NCBI RefSeq assembly: GCF_000312105.1
Contig: NZ_HE978636.1
Span: 754,841-818,840 of the forward strand
Direction of reading: 5' to 3'
DNA length: 64,000 bases
DNA from: Aeromicrobium massiliense JC14
GTDB taxonomy: Bacteria > Actinomycetota > Actinomycetes > Propionibacteriales > Nocardioidaceae
The notes beneath the pieces were generated by a model that did not search any database, was not told the DNA's origin, and was given only the letters and a program-made list of their open reading frames with translations. The position numbers and the translations under genes are program-made. Positions within the stretch are counted from its first letter, which is position 1, and every line of letters starts with the position of its first letter. This document shows positions 8,028 through 19,392 of this stretch, one piece after another.

Positions 8028-10519
8028 TGGGCCCCTCGCACGTCGCCCCGCCGGCGACCGACATGCTCGACCGCAGCCGCTTCCCGGTCGACGAGTGGGC
8101 GCTGACCGAGAGCCGCTACAGCGCGCACGACCTGGGCACGACCGAGTCGGTGTTCGCCGTCGGCAACGGCTACCTGGGCCTGCGCGGCAACGTCGAGGAG
8201 GGCCGTGACTCGCACACGCACGGCACCTTCATCAACGGCTTCCACGAGACCTGGCCGATCCAGCACGCCGAGGAGGCGTACGGCTTCGCCCGCGTCGGCC
8301 AGACGATCGTCAACGCCCCGGACGCCAAGGTCATCCGGCTGTACGTCGACGACGAGCCGCTGCTGCTGTCGATCGCCGACCTGCTCGAGTACGAGCGCAC
8401 CCTGGACTTCCGCGACGGCGTGCTGCGCCGCGAGATCCTGTGGCGCACCCCCGGCGGCAAACGGGTCCGCATCCGCAGCAGCCGCATGGTGTCGTTCACC
8501 CAGAAGCACCTGGCGATCTTGACCTTCGAGGTCACCCTGCTGGACGACCACGCGCCGGTCACCATCTCCTCGCAGATCCTCAACCGCCAGGACGGCGAGG
8601 ACGAGTACCACGTCCGGGCCAAGGCGATGGGCGAGGGCGTCGACCCGCGCAAGGCCGAGCAGCTCGACCGCCGCGTGCTCGTGCCCGAGCACCACTCCGG
8701 CGACGGGGACCGCGGCCGGGTCTACCTGGGCTACCGCTGCGCCGAGAGCGGCATGACGCTCGCGGTCGCCGCCAGCCACCGGCTCGAGACCGAGAACGAG
8801 CGCACCGTCCACGTGCAGACCGCCGACGACCTGGCCAAGGTCGTCTACAACGTCGAGGCCCAGCCCGGCGTGCCGATCACGCTGACCAAGATCGTGGCGT
8901 ACCACACCTCGCGCGGCGTCCCGGCCCGCGAGCTGCTCGACCGCTGCGACCGCACCCTCGACCGCACGTGCGAGCAGGGCGTCGAGCAGGAGCGGGCCGA
9001 CCAGCGCGCCTGGCTCGACGCGTTCTGGGCCCGCTCGGACGTCGAGATCCCCGGCCAGCCCGAGGTGCAGCAGGCGGTGCGCTGGAACCTGTTCCAGGTC
9101 ATCCAGGCCTCCGCTCGCGCCGAGGGGCAGGGCATCCCGGCCAAGGGCGTCACCGGCAGCGGCTACGGCGGCCACTACTTCTGGGACACCGAGGTCTACG
9201 TCATGCCGTTCCTGACGTACACGACCCCGCGGGCGGCCCGGAACGCGCTGCGCTTCCGCTACATGCTGCTCGACGCGGCCCGCCGCCGCGCCCGCCAGCT
9301 GGCCCAGAAGGGCGCGCTGTTCCCGTGGCGGACGATCAACGGCGAGGAGGCCTCGGCCTACTACGCCGCCGGCACCGCGCAGTACCACATCGACGCCGAC
9401 ATCGCGTACGCGCTGAGCAAGTACGTGGGCGCCACCGGCGACGTCGACTTCCTCAACCGCGAGGCGATCGACATCCTCGTCGAGACCGCCCGGCTGTGGG
9501 CCGACCTCGGCTTCTGGCGCAACGAGGAGAACGGCAGCTTCCACATCCACAGCGTCACCGGCCCGGACGAGTACACGACCGTCGTCAACGACAACCTGTA
9601 CACGAACGTGCTGGCCCGCCAGAACCTGCGCCGCGCCGCCGAGGCCGTCCGCACGATGTCCGAGCGCGACCCCGAGGCGTACGAGCAGCTGGTCCGCCGG
9701 CTCGACCTGCGCGAGTCCGAGGTGCGCGAGTGGGAGCGGGCCGCCGAGGGCATGAGCATCCCGTTCGACGAGCACCTGGGCATCCACCCGCAGGACTCGC
9801 ACTTCCTCGAGCGCGAGATGTGGGACCTGGCCAACACGCCGATGAGCAAGCGCCCGCTGCTGCTGAACTACCACCCGCTGGTGATCTACCGGTTCCAGGT
9901 GCTCAAGCAGGCCGACGTCGTGCTGGCGCTGTTCCTGCAGGGCGAGGCGTTCACCGCCCAGCAGAAGCGCCGCAACTTCGAGTACTACGACCCGATCACC
10001 ACCGGCGACTCGACGCTGTCGGCGGTCGTGCAGTCGATCATGGCGGCCGAGGTCGGCTACCACGACCTCGCGCTGCGCTACTTCCTGTCGGCGCTGTACG
10101 TCGACCTGGCCGACCGGCACTCCAACACGTCCGACGGCGTGCACGTGGCCTCGACCGGCGGCGTGTGGAGCGCGCTGGCGTCCGGCTTCGGCGGCTTCCG
10201 CGACCAGGGCGACGGACGCTGGTCGATCGACCCGCGCCTGCCCGACGCCTGGGAGTCGCTGACCTACCGGCTCACGCTGCGCGGCACCCGCGTGCGCGTC
10301 ACGGTGCGCCCGGCCGAGCTCGAGATGTGCGTGGAGCACGGCGACCACCGGCTCACCTTCGACGTACGTGGCGAGGAGGTCGTGGTCGCTCCCGGCGAGC
10401 CCGTGGTCGTGGCGCTCAAGGACCAGGGCCCGCGGCTGTCCGGCGAGCCGTCCAGCCCGGCGGGCACGCTGCGCGCCGACGGCACGGTCATCTCGGCCAT
10501 CGTCCCCTCGGGCGAGTAG
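8027..10519 (+). CDS. Glycoside hydrolase family 65 protein (disaccharide phosphorylase)
   Basis: This 830-aa GH65 enzyme is full length for the family. An N-terminal beta-sandwich domain carries VGNGYLGLRGN near residue 47 and a DGVLRRE region. The (alpha/alpha)6 catalytic barrel includes GYGGHYFWDTE near 383 and TGPDEY with Glu 515 as the probable general acid, then KQADVVLALFL near 625 and HSNTSDGVHVASTGGVW near 700. Members phosphorolyse maltose, trehalose, kojibiose or nigerose to beta-Glc-1-P; which disaccharide is used cannot be read from sequence alone. ATG 8027 overlaps the TGA of the HAD gene, giving translational coupling. No sugar transporter is adjacent, so an internal substrate such as trehalose or maltose is plausible. 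Confidence 0.92.
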   Translation: MGPSHVAPPATDMLDRSRFPVDEWALTESRYSAHDLGTTESVFAVGNGYLGLRGNVEEGRDSHTHGTFINGFHETWPIQHAEEAYGFARVGQTIVNAPDAKVIRLYVDDEPLLLSIADLLEYERTLDFRDGVLRREILWRTPGGKRVRIRSSRMVSFTQKHLAILTFEVTLLDDHAPVTISSQILNRQDGEDEYHVRAKAMGEGVDPRKAEQLDRRVLVPEHHSGDGDRGRVYLGYRCAESGMTLAVAASHRLETENERTVHVQTADDLAKVVYNVEAQPGVPITLTKIVAYHTSRGVPARELLDRCDRTLDRTCEQGVEQERADQRAWLDAFWARSDVEIPGQPEVQQAVRWNLFQVIQASARAEGQGIPAKGVTGSGYGGHYFWDTEVYVMPFLTYTTPRAARNALRFRYMLLDAARRRARQLAQKGALFPWRTINGEEASAYYAAGTAQYHIDADIAYALSKYVGATGDVDFLNREAIDILVETARLWADLGFWRNEENGSFHIHSVTGPDEYTTVVNDNLYTNVLARQNLRRAAEAVRTMSERDPEAYEQLVRRLDLRESEVREWERAAEGMSIPFDEHLGIHPQDSHFLEREMWDLANTPMSKRPLLLNYHPLVIYRFQVLKQADVVLALFLQGEAFTAQQKRRNFEYYDPITTGDSTLSAVVQSIMAAEVGYHDLALRYFLSALYVDLADRHSNTSDGVHVASTGGVWSALASGFGGFRDQGDGRWSIDPRLPDAWESLTYRLTLRGTRVRVTVRPAELEMCVEHGDHRLTFDVRGEEVVVAPGEPVVVALKDQGPRLSGEPSSPAGTLRADGTVISAIVPSGE

Positions 10520-10536
10520 CCCGCTCCCCGCTGGGA

Positions 10537-10583
10537 GTGACGCTGGGGCGGCGACACGCCGTGCGGCGCCGCCACAGCGTCAC
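10537..10583. terminator. Bidirectional terminator hairpin between GH65 and MFS genes
   Basis: The outer stem is 9 bp (10537-10545 with 10575-10583), followed by one G-A mismatch and a 7-bp inner GC stem (10547-10553 with 10567-10573). It separates two convergent genes. Confidence 0.7.
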
Positions 10584-10585
10584 GC

Positions 10586-12890
<2,305 letters not shown>

Positions 12891-12896
12891 CCAGAC

Positions 12897-12927
12897 TTTT
12901 TACACTATGGGACCAAGAGTGCAAAAA
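12897..12927 (-). promoter_or_regulatory. Inverted-repeat operator of the TetR-MFS operon
   Basis: Arms TTTTTACACT (12897-12906) and AGTGCAAAAA (12918-12927) match at 9 of 10 positions around an 11-bp spacer. The site is AT-rich against a very GC-rich background. It lies 6 bp before the TetR start and overlaps minus-strand TTGCAC and TAAAAA hexamers spaced 16 bp apart. Confidence 0.6.
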
Positions 12928-12947
12928 TCGTCGGCGGGGACGTCCGC

Positions 12948-13727
12948 TCAGGAGCCCCGCGACCGGGTGACCACGCGCAGCCACGGGCCGGGTGGCACGT
13001 CGACGCGGTCGACGAAGCGCCAGCGGATCCCGCCGGTGATGCCGTTGACGTCGTCGAACCCGAGGCACCCGGTGATCGCCGGCGAGACGTCCATGCCGGC
13101 CCCGCCGTAGCGCTCGTTGCGCGGCCGGACGTCGTCGGCGCCGAACACGTACCGCACGTCGGAGTACTCGCCCGGCCCGGCGTCCTGGACCTGGCCGAAG
13201 CACCGACGGGAGCCGCGGCGCAGCTCCACCCAGCGGTTCTTCATGAGGCTGTGGCGCCGGTCCGCGACCCGGTCGCGGTACGGCTCCTCGTCGGCCCACG
13301 GCACGACGTCGCCGCGCTCGCGGAAGTTCTGCTCGACGTTGCGGTCGTCGTAGGGCAGGTCCAGGTAGAACGGGTTCTCCAGCGGGGTCATCCGGCGCGG
13401 GAACCAGCCGTCGTCGCGGCGGCGGCGCTCGGTGCGGCAGTCGTCGCCGGTCTGGACCCCGTCGCAGCCGCCGTAGTGGAGCAGCCACTCGTCGTCGAAC
13501 GCCGAGATGCGCTGCGAGCCGTCGTCGGCGTCCGGGTCGAAGATCTCGCCGACCCAGAACGTCGTCGCGGTGATGCCGGTGTGCCAGGGGTAGCGGCGCC
13601 CGCGCTGCGCCGGCGAGCGGTCGTCAGCCACGAGCGTCGTGACCAGGGCGAGGACGACGGTCACAGCCACGAGCGCGGCGACCGTCCCCGCGGCGCGCGG
13701 CCGCGGGGACGGTCGGGGACGCAGCAC
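12948..13727 (-). CDS. Secreted four-cysteine protein of unknown function, last gene of the exopolysaccharide operon
   Basis: This 259-aa protein has a basic N-terminus and one hydrophobic helix (about residues 13-33) that acts as a signal peptide or anchor. The mature part has four cysteines in GGCDGV, DDCRTE, RRCFGQ and TGCLGF, plus YPWHTGITATTFWVGE, ENPFYLDLPYDD, MKNRWVELRRG, QDAGPGEYSD and GAGMDVSPAITG blocks. It has a close paralogue at 25248-26039 in which all four cysteines and these blocks are preserved. The G-x-D-V/L-S-P-A segment followed by an RWRFVD strand is reminiscent of double-psi beta-barrel (RlpA/expansin-type) domains, but this is a weak resemblance. It starts 3 bp after the deacetylase stop, so a role in the cell envelope or exopolysaccharide is likely. 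Confidence 0.7.
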   Translation of the reverse strand: MLRPRPSPRPRAAGTVAALVAVTVVLALVTTLVADDRSPAQRGRRYPWHTGITATTFWVGEIFDPDADDGSQRISAFDDEWLLHYGGCDGVQTGDDCRTERRRRDDGWFPRRMTPLENPFYLDLPYDDRNVEQNFRERGDVVPWADEEPYRDRVADRRHSLMKNRWVELRRGSRRCFGQVQDAGPGEYSDVRYVFGADDVRPRNERYGGAGMDVSPAITGCLGFDDVNGITGGIRWRFVDRVDVPPGPWLRVVTRSRGS

Positions 13728-13730
13728 GGG

Positions 13731-15194
13731 TCACCCCGCCCCGAGGTCCCCGGGGGGCGGCTCCGGCGACCCGGTCAGCGCCGGCGCCGACGGGGGCGTC
13801 GGCGCTCTCTCGCCTCCGGCGGCCGGAGCGCCCTGGACGTCGTAGACCGCGACGTCGTCGGTCTCGAGCGTGCCGTTCGCGAACACGTTGAGCCCGAAGC
13901 TGATCCCGGTCGAGCCGGCCGGGAGCTCCGGCGTCGACCACTGGGCCGCGGCCCAGTCCGTCGCTGCGGCGAACCACGGGCTGGACGTCCAGTACCGCCA
14001 CGTGCCGGCGTCGTCGCGCAGGTACACCGCGAACTGGGTGACCGTGCTCGAGCGGTACCAGGAGCGCAGCGAGTAGGCGTGGCCCGCGGCGACCGTCGGG
14101 CTGCAGTCGCCCAGGTCGAAGCGGGGGAGCCACTTGGCGTCGCCGTCGGTGTAGCCGCTCACCGTCACGCGGGCGGCCCGCGAGCCGGTGCGTCCGGCAC
14201 TCGTGTCGAGCGTGGCCGTGTTGGTGCCGTAGCCGCCGCGCATCCAGCAGACCGGGTCGCCGTTGGCGTCCAGCTGCTCGAGCCCGGGGTTGACGACCCC
14301 GTTCTCGCCCGGTGCCAGCGGCGGCTCGGCGGTCGGCGCGACGGCCGGCTTCACCGCACCGCCCACGACGTCGCCGACCGTCCGCACCACCGTGTTGCGG
14401 GTGGCGGCGCGCGGCTGGAGCCACGCGGCGAACTGGGTCAGCACGGCCGGCGTCACGGAGATCTCGCAGCCCGACGCGCACACGTGGTGGAACGTCAGCT
14501 GCGTCCAGCCGCCGGCCTGCTCGGCGTTGGTCACGACGCGCTTGAGGTCGGCCAGCGTCCAGTCCGTCTCCACCTGCGCCGGAGCGCGCGTCTCGAACGG
14601 GTCGGCCGCCGGCATCGTCTCGGCGCGCGGGCAGCCCGCGCACTCGTCGCCCGCGCGTCCGGTGCGCAGGTCGCCCAGGCCGCGGGCGCTGTTGTAGCCG
14701 CAGTCGGTCACGACCTGCTTGGTGGCTGCGTCCAGGCTCGCGAACGGGTAGGCGAAGCTGCGCACCTGCAGACCCTGGGACATCAGCCACGTCCGGTCGC
14801 CGCACACCTGGCGGATCTTCTCGGCGGGGCTGGCGGAGATCAGGTCGGGATGGTTGATGGTGTGGCCGCCGACCTCGTGCCCGGCGGACTCGAGCCCCTT
14901 CACCTGGGCCAGCGTGAGGTAGCCCTGCGCGCCCAGGAAGCCGGACGGCACGTAGAACGTCCCGCGCATCCCGTGGTCCTGCAGGATCTGGGCGGCCTGG
15001 GCCTGGTCGGCGTTGCCGTCGTCGAAGGTCAGGCTGACGACGGTCAGGGGCCGGGTCGCGCCCGGTGCGCTCGGGGCACCCCAGGCGAGCAGGGCGACCA
15101 CGACGGCCGCGGCCGTCAGCGTGGCGACGAGGACGGCGGCGAGGCGCCGGGACGGCTCGCTGGCGTGCTCGCCGTGGCGGCGTGCTGCACTCAT
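13731..15194 (-). CDS. Secreted polysaccharide deacetylase with C-terminal carbohydrate-binding-like domain
   Basis: This 487-aa protein has an N-terminal membrane/signal helix (about residues 18-40) and a NodB-homology domain with TFDDG (56-60, catalytic and metal Asp), HTINHP (111-116, metal histidines), SFAYPF and LTFHHV motifs. After a proline/alanine linker, residues ~310-465 look like a jelly-roll carbohydrate-binding module (NPGLEQLD start, SYRLRSWYR-like strands, TDDVAVYDV end). It would remove N-acetyl groups from an extracellular amino-sugar polymer. ATG 15194 overlaps the GlmS stop codon. It belongs with GlmS and the GT2 synthase in one exopolysaccharide pathway. Confidence 0.88.
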   Translation of the reverse strand: MSAARRHGEHASEPSRRLAAVLVATLTAAAVVVALLAWGAPSAPGATRPLTVVSLTFDDGNADQAQAAQILQDHGMRGTFYVPSGFLGAQGYLTLAQVKGLESAGHEVGGHTINHPDLISASPAEKIRQVCGDRTWLMSQGLQVRSFAYPFASLDAATKQVVTDCGYNSARGLGDLRTGRAGDECAGCPRAETMPAADPFETRAPAQVETDWTLADLKRVVTNAEQAGGWTQLTFHHVCASGCEISVTPAVLTQFAAWLQPRAATRNTVVRTVGDVVGGAVKPAVAPTAEPPLAPGENGVVNPGLEQLDANGDPVCWMRGGYGTNTATLDTSAGRTGSRAARVTVSGYTDGDAKWLPRFDLGDCSPTVAAGHAYSLRSWYRSSTVTQFAVYLRDDAGTWRYWTSSPWFAAATDWAAAQWSTPELPAGSTGISFGLNVFANGTLETDDVAVYDVQGAPAAGGERAPTPPSAPALTGSPEPPPGDLGAG

Positions 15195-16981
15195 TCGACC
15201 GTCACCGACTTGGCCAGGTTGCGCGGCTTGTCGATGTCGCGACCGCGCAGCACCGCCACCTGGCGGGCCAGCACCTGCATGGCCATGACGGACTCCAGGG
15301 GCCCGCACCAGTCGATGCCCGGGATGCCGCCGGACGTGCCGAGGGCCGGGAGCGCCGAGCCGGGACCACCGATGTCGATGACGTCGCCGCCGCGGGCCCG
15401 CACCTCGGCCAGGCTCGCCTGCATGCGGGACGAGCCGTCGTCGACCGCCACGACCGGCGTGCCGGGCTCGACCAGCGCCAGCGGTCCGTGCTTGAGCTCG
15501 CCGGACGCGTGGCTCTCGGCCCACAGGTAGCTGAGCTCCTTGAGCTTGAGCGCGCCCTCGTCGGCGTAGCTGCGCGCGATGCCGCGGCCCAGGAACAGGA
15601 ACCCGGACGCCTCGGAGGTGGCCGCCGCGATCGTCGGCACCGCCTGCATGGCGACGCCGATCGACTGCGCGACCAGGTCCGGGACGCGACCGAGGTCGGC
15701 GACCATCGCGCGTCCGGTCGAGCGGGCCAGCCGCCCGGTGCCCACGCACGCGGCGATCGCCAGGCACGTGCCCGTGAGCACCTGCGCGGTGTACGTCTTG
15801 GTGGCCGCGACGCCGATCTCCGGACCGGCGTGGCACGACATCACGAAGTCGGCGCGGCGGCCCAGCGCGGACCAGGCGGAGTTGGTCACCGCCACGACCG
15901 GGGCGCCGCGGTGCTCGACCCGGTCGAGCGCCCGCAGGACGTCGGCCGTCTCGCCGGACTGGCTGAACGCCAGCACGAGCGTGTCGGGCTCGACGACCCA
16001 GTCGTCGGCCTCGCTGGCGACGACCGCCTGCGTCGGCACGCCGGCGACGCGTCCCAGGACGCCCGCGACGGCGCGGCCGGCGTTGAGCGACGTGCCGCAG
16101 CCGAGCACGGCCACCCGGGCGAAGTCGGGCAGCCCCGAGGCGTGCCACAGCGAGCCGTCCTGCGCCGGGGCGCCCCACGACTCCAGGACGCGGGTCGCCA
16201 CGAGCGGCTGCTCGTCGATCTCCTTGCTCATGAAGTCCGCGTAGAGCTCGCGGCTGAGCTCAGCGACCGAGATGGTGCAGCGGCGCAGCAGCGGCGGCTC
16301 GGCGACGTGCCCGCCGTGACGCCACGTGGTCGTCTCGCCGACGGTCACGACGTGGCCGTCCTCGAGCACCCGGAAGTCGTCGATCCAGGCGGCCACGGCA
16401 GCGACGTCGCTGGCCAGGTACACGCCCTCCGGTCCCTCGGCGACCACGAGCGGCGACCCGTGGCTGGTCGCGACCAGCTCGCCGGTCAGCGCGTCCAGGA
16501 CGGCCAGCGCCCAGGTGCCGGTGAGCTGCTCAACGGCGGCCTCGACCGCCGCGGCCAAGCCGGTGCCGAGCGCCTCCTCGACCAGGTGGACCACCACCTC
16601 GCTGTCCACGTCGGACGCGACCACGTGGCCCCGCTCGCGCAGTCCGGCGCGCAGGGCGTCGGCGTTGGTGATGATCCCGTTGTGGACCAGCGCCAGGCGT
16701 CCGGAGCAGTCCGCGTGCGGGTGGGCGTTGCCCTCGGTCACCGCGCCGTGGGTGGCCCAGCGGGTGTGGCCGACGCCGGTCGTGCCGGCCACCGGGTCGG
16801 CGGCCAGGCGGTCGACGAGTGCCTCCACGCGAGCGGTGGTGCGTCGTACCTGCAGCGTCCCGTCGGCCTGGGCCACCGCGACGCCGACCGAGTCGTAGCC
16901 GCGGTACTCCAGCCGGGCGAGCGCCTCGGTGAGGGTGCCGGTCACGGCGCCGGACGTGCGTCCGGCCACGATGCCGCACAT
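15191..16981 (-). CDS. glmS: Glutamine--fructose-6-phosphate aminotransferase (isomerizing), cluster copy
   Basis: This 596-aa GlmS has an N-terminal class-II glutaminase domain starting MCGIVAG with nucleophile Cys2, then LEYRGYDSVG and HTRWATHG, followed by two SIS sugar-isomerase domains (GCGTSLNAG, SQSGETADV). It makes glucosamine-6-phosphate, the precursor of UDP-GlcNAc. The C-terminal DKPRNLAKSVTVE is intact. The start abuts the upstream epimerase gene. It is probably an extra copy devoted to exopolysaccharide synthesis, supplying hexosamine for the GT2 synthase at 19695; a housekeeping copy would be elsewhere. Confidence 0.93.
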   Translation of the reverse strand: MCGIVAGRTSGAVTGTLTEALARLEYRGYDSVGVAVAQADGTLQVRRTTARVEALVDRLAADPVAGTTGVGHTRWATHGAVTEGNAHPHADCSGRLALVHNGIITNADALRAGLRERGHVVASDVDSEVVVHLVEEALGTGLAAAVEAAVEQLTGTWALAVLDALTGELVATSHGSPLVVAEGPEGVYLASDVAAVAAWIDDFRVLEDGHVVTVGETTTWRHGGHVAEPPLLRRCTISVAELSRELYADFMSKEIDEQPLVATRVLESWGAPAQDGSLWHASGLPDFARVAVLGCGTSLNAGRAVAGVLGRVAGVPTQAVVASEADDWVVEPDTLVLAFSQSGETADVLRALDRVEHRGAPVVAVTNSAWSALGRRADFVMSCHAGPEIGVAATKTYTAQVLTGTCLAIAACVGTGRLARSTGRAMVADLGRVPDLVAQSIGVAMQAVPTIAAATSEASGFLFLGRGIARSYADEGALKLKELSYLWAESHASGELKHGPLALVEPGTPVVAVDDGSSRMQASLAEVRARGGDVIDIGGPGSALPALGTSGGIPGIDWCGPLESVMAMQVLARQVAVLRGRDIDKPRNLAKSVTVE

Positions 16982-18016
16982 CTAGACCACCGCCTCGGTC
17001 GCCGCCAGCACCAGGCGCGTCTCGGCGACCGGCCGGGCGTCGTCGCGCAGGGACTCGGCGACCTTCGCGATCACGTCGTCCAGGGCCGTGCGGGGCACGA
17101 AGCCGACGAGCTCCTGGGCCCGGGTGTTGTCGGGCACCCGCCGGCGCATGTCCTCGTAGCCGGGCGCGTACGCCTCGGCGTAGGGGACGAGCCGCACGGA
17201 GCTGCTGCTGCCGGTGACCTGCAGGATGCGCCGGGCCAGGTCGAGGATGCTGACCTCCTCGGCGCCGCCCAGGTTGAACGCCTGGCCGACCGACCGCTCG
17301 TCCTCAGCCAGGGCGACCATCGCGGGGACGACGTCGCCGACGAAGGAGAAGCAGCGGGTCTGCTGGCCGTCGCCGTGGACGGTCAGCGGCTCGCCGCGCA
17401 GGGCCTGGCCCACGAGCCGCGGCACGACCATGCCGTAGTGGCCGACCTGGCGGGGTCCGACGGTGTTGAACAGCCGGACGATCGAGACCTGCAGCCCGTG
17501 CTGCTTCCAGTAGGCGTGGGCGAAGGCCTCGTCGATGCCCTTGGCCGCGGCGTAGGTCCACCGCGACAGCAGCGGGGAGCCCAGGATGCGGTCGGAGTCC
17601 TCGTGCAGCTTGTCGGCGGTGTTCTTTCCGTAGATCTCGCTCGTGGAGACCAGCAGCACCGGCACCCGAGCCGCGAGCGCGCACTCCAGCACGTTCTCGG
17701 TGCCGTGGATGTTGGTGCGCAGCCCCAGCAGCGGCTCGGCGACGACCAGGTCGACGCCGACCTGCGCGGCCAGGTGGAAGACCCGGTCGACGCTGCGCGT
17801 CAGGCGCTCGACGAGCGGGCGGTCGAGCACGGAGCCGTGCACGAAGCCGAGCGACGAGTGGTTGGCGACGGCGTCGAGGTTCGACAGCCGTCCGGTCGAC
17901 AGGTCGTCGAGCACGACCACCTCGTCGCCGCGAGAGAGCAGCAGCTCCACCAGGTGGCTGCCGACGAAGCCGGCGCCACCCGTGACGAGCGTGCGCACGG
18001 GCACCGGGCGGCTCAC
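16982..18016 (-). CDS. NAD-dependent epimerase/dehydratase (nucleotide-sugar SDR)
   Basis: This 344-aa extended SDR has TGGAGFVGSHLVE (NAD-binding) at the N-terminus, FHLAAQVGVD, STSEIYGKN, and YAAAKGIDE (YxxxK) motifs. The Ser-Glu in STSEIYG matches UDP-uronate decarboxylases (ArnA/UXS type) better than the S-x-D-E of dehydratases, so decarboxylation or epimerisation of a UDP-sugar is likely. GTG 18016 overlaps the upstream dehydrogenase stop (GTGA). With that dehydrogenase it could make a UDP-uronic acid and then its derivative; the exact sugar is not determinable here. Confidence 0.85.
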   Translation of the reverse strand: MSRPVPVRTLVTGGAGFVGSHLVELLLSRGDEVVVLDDLSTGRLSNLDAVANHSSLGFVHGSVLDRPLVERLTRSVDRVFHLAAQVGVDLVVAEPLLGLRTNIHGTENVLECALAARVPVLLVSTSEIYGKNTADKLHEDSDRILGSPLLSRWTYAAAKGIDEAFAHAYWKQHGLQVSIVRLFNTVGPRQVGHYGMVVPRLVGQALRGEPLTVHGDGQQTRCFSFVGDVVPAMVALAEDERSVGQAFNLGGAEEVSILDLARRILQVTGSSSSVRLVPYAEAYAPGYEDMRRRVPDNTRAQELVGFVPRTALDDVIAKVAESLRDDARPVAETRLVLAATEAVV

Positions 18017-19392
18017 AGGGTCACCCGCTCGGCCGGCACCGCGGTGCGGAAGGTGGCGTCGAGCACGAGCTGCTCGGGCGCCATCCAGGAGACGTCCAGG
18101 CCCGGGTGCGCGGTGTGCACCAGCACGAGGGTGGGCTGGAAGGCGCGCGGGTCGGGGACGGCCCGCAGCTCGGAGCCGTCGGGCAGGCGGGCGGAGTCGA
18201 TGTACGGGTCGACGAAGCCGACCTGTGCCCCCTCGTGCCGCAGCTGCTCGAGGATCTCCAGGGCGGGCGACTCGCGCAGGTCTGCGACGCCGGGCTTGTA
18301 GGCGACGCCCATGACCAGGATGCGCGCGCCGGCCATGCCGCGACCGCGGTCGGACAGGACCTTGCGGATCCGCTCGACCACGCGTCCAGGCCGCGCGGCG
18401 ATCTGGTGCATCGCGGCGTCCATCACCGGCGCCTCGACGTGGCTGCGGCGCAGCTGCCAGAGCAGGTAGTGCGGGTCGCACGGGATGCAGTGGCCGCCGA
18501 CGCCCGGTCCGGGCCAGAACGGCATGAACCCGTAGGGCTTGGTGGCGGCGGCGCCGATCACGTCCGTGACGTCGATGCCGATCTCGGTGCAGACGTCGGC
18601 GAACTCGTTGGCCAGGGCGATGTTGACGGCGCGAAACGTGTTCTCCAGGAGCTTGGTCATCTCGGCGGTCTCCAGGCACGGGACCGGGTGCACCGAGTCC
18701 GCGTACCGGCCCAGCAGCTCCACCGCGCGCTCCAGGCACGCGGGGGTGGCGCCGCCGACGACGCGCGGGACCTGCTCCTGGGCGACGATCGTGCTGCCGG
18801 GGTCGATCCGCTCGGCGCTGAAGGCCAGGTGGACGTCCTCGCCGACGACGAGCCCGCGGGCGGCCAGCGGCTGGCCGAGCAGCTCGGCGGTGCAGCCGAC
18901 GTAGGTGGTGGAGGTCAGGACGACGAGCTGGCCGGGGACGGCCTCGGCGGCGACGGTCGAGCAGGCGCTGCCGAGGATGCCCAGGTCGGGCACCAGGTGC
19001 GCGTCCACTGGCGTCGGCACGCAGATGATGACGGCCCGCGCGCTGGACAGCCGGCCGACGTCGGAGGTCAGCTCGAAGCGGGTCGAGTCCAGGGCCTCGG
19101 TGAGCCGGTCGTGGTCGCTGGCGATCGCGTCGACCGCGCCGTTCACGATGTCGTCGAGCCGGCGGGGCGAGACGTCCAGGGCGAGCACCGAGCGTCCCGC
19201 GTGGTGGTAGGCCAGCGCGGTCGGCAGGCCGACGTAGCCGAGGCCGACGATGGCGACGTCGTGGGTGAACACGGGGGCCGCCACGGGCGCCAGGACCGGG
19301 TCGGGGACCGGGATGGGCGTGGGCTCGGGGTCGTTCGGGACGGTGCCGGTGGGAACCGTGCTGGTCGGGGGGACGGGGGTGGTCGCGGTCAT
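18013..19392 (-). CDS. Nucleotide-sugar (UDP-N-acetylhexosamine type) 6-dehydrogenase
   Basis: This 459-aa enzyme of the UDP-glucose/UDP-ManNAc dehydrogenase family has VAIVGLGYVGLPTA (NAD-binding, about residues 48-61 after a Pro/Thr-rich leader), ENTFRAVNIALANE, and GVGGHCIPCDPHYL with the catalytic cysteine. The GGHCIP(C)DP form resembles WbpA/WecC enzymes that oxidise UDP-GlcNAc or UDP-ManNAc. ATG 19392 with AAGGAG upstream is preferred; the frame is open to 19521 but that part is unconserved. An unusual low-complexity T/P/V-rich N-terminal extension of ~40 residues precedes the fold. First gene of a five-gene operon. Confidence 0.88.
   Translation of the reverse strand: MTATTPVPPTSTVPTGTVPNDPEPTPIPVPDPVLAPVAAPVFTHDVAIVGLGYVGLPTALAYHHAGRSVLALDVSPRRLDDIVNGAVDAIASDHDRLTEALDSTRFELTSDVGRLSSARAVIICVPTPVDAHLVPDLGILGSACSTVAAEAVPGQLVVLTSTTYVGCTAELLGQPLAARGLVVGEDVHLAFSAERIDPGSTIVAQEQVPRVVGGATPACLERAVELLGRYADSVHPVPCLETAEMTKLLENTFRAVNIALANEFADVCTEIGIDVTDVIGAAATKPYGFMPFWPGPGVGGHCIPCDPHYLLWQLRRSHVEAPVMDAAMHQIAARPGRVVERIRKVLSDRGRGMAGARILVMGVAYKPGVADLRESPALEILEQLRHEGAQVGFVDPYIDSARLPDGSELRAVPDPRAFQPTLVLVHTAHPGLDVSWMAPEQLVLDATFRTAVPAERVTL

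Noticed and set aside
7646-10348. A 900-codon open frame on the minus strand opposite the GH65 gene
   Set aside because: Low-complexity His/Val/Arg/Asp-rich translation typical of the antisense of a GC-rich gene; GH65 on the plus strand is beyond doubt.
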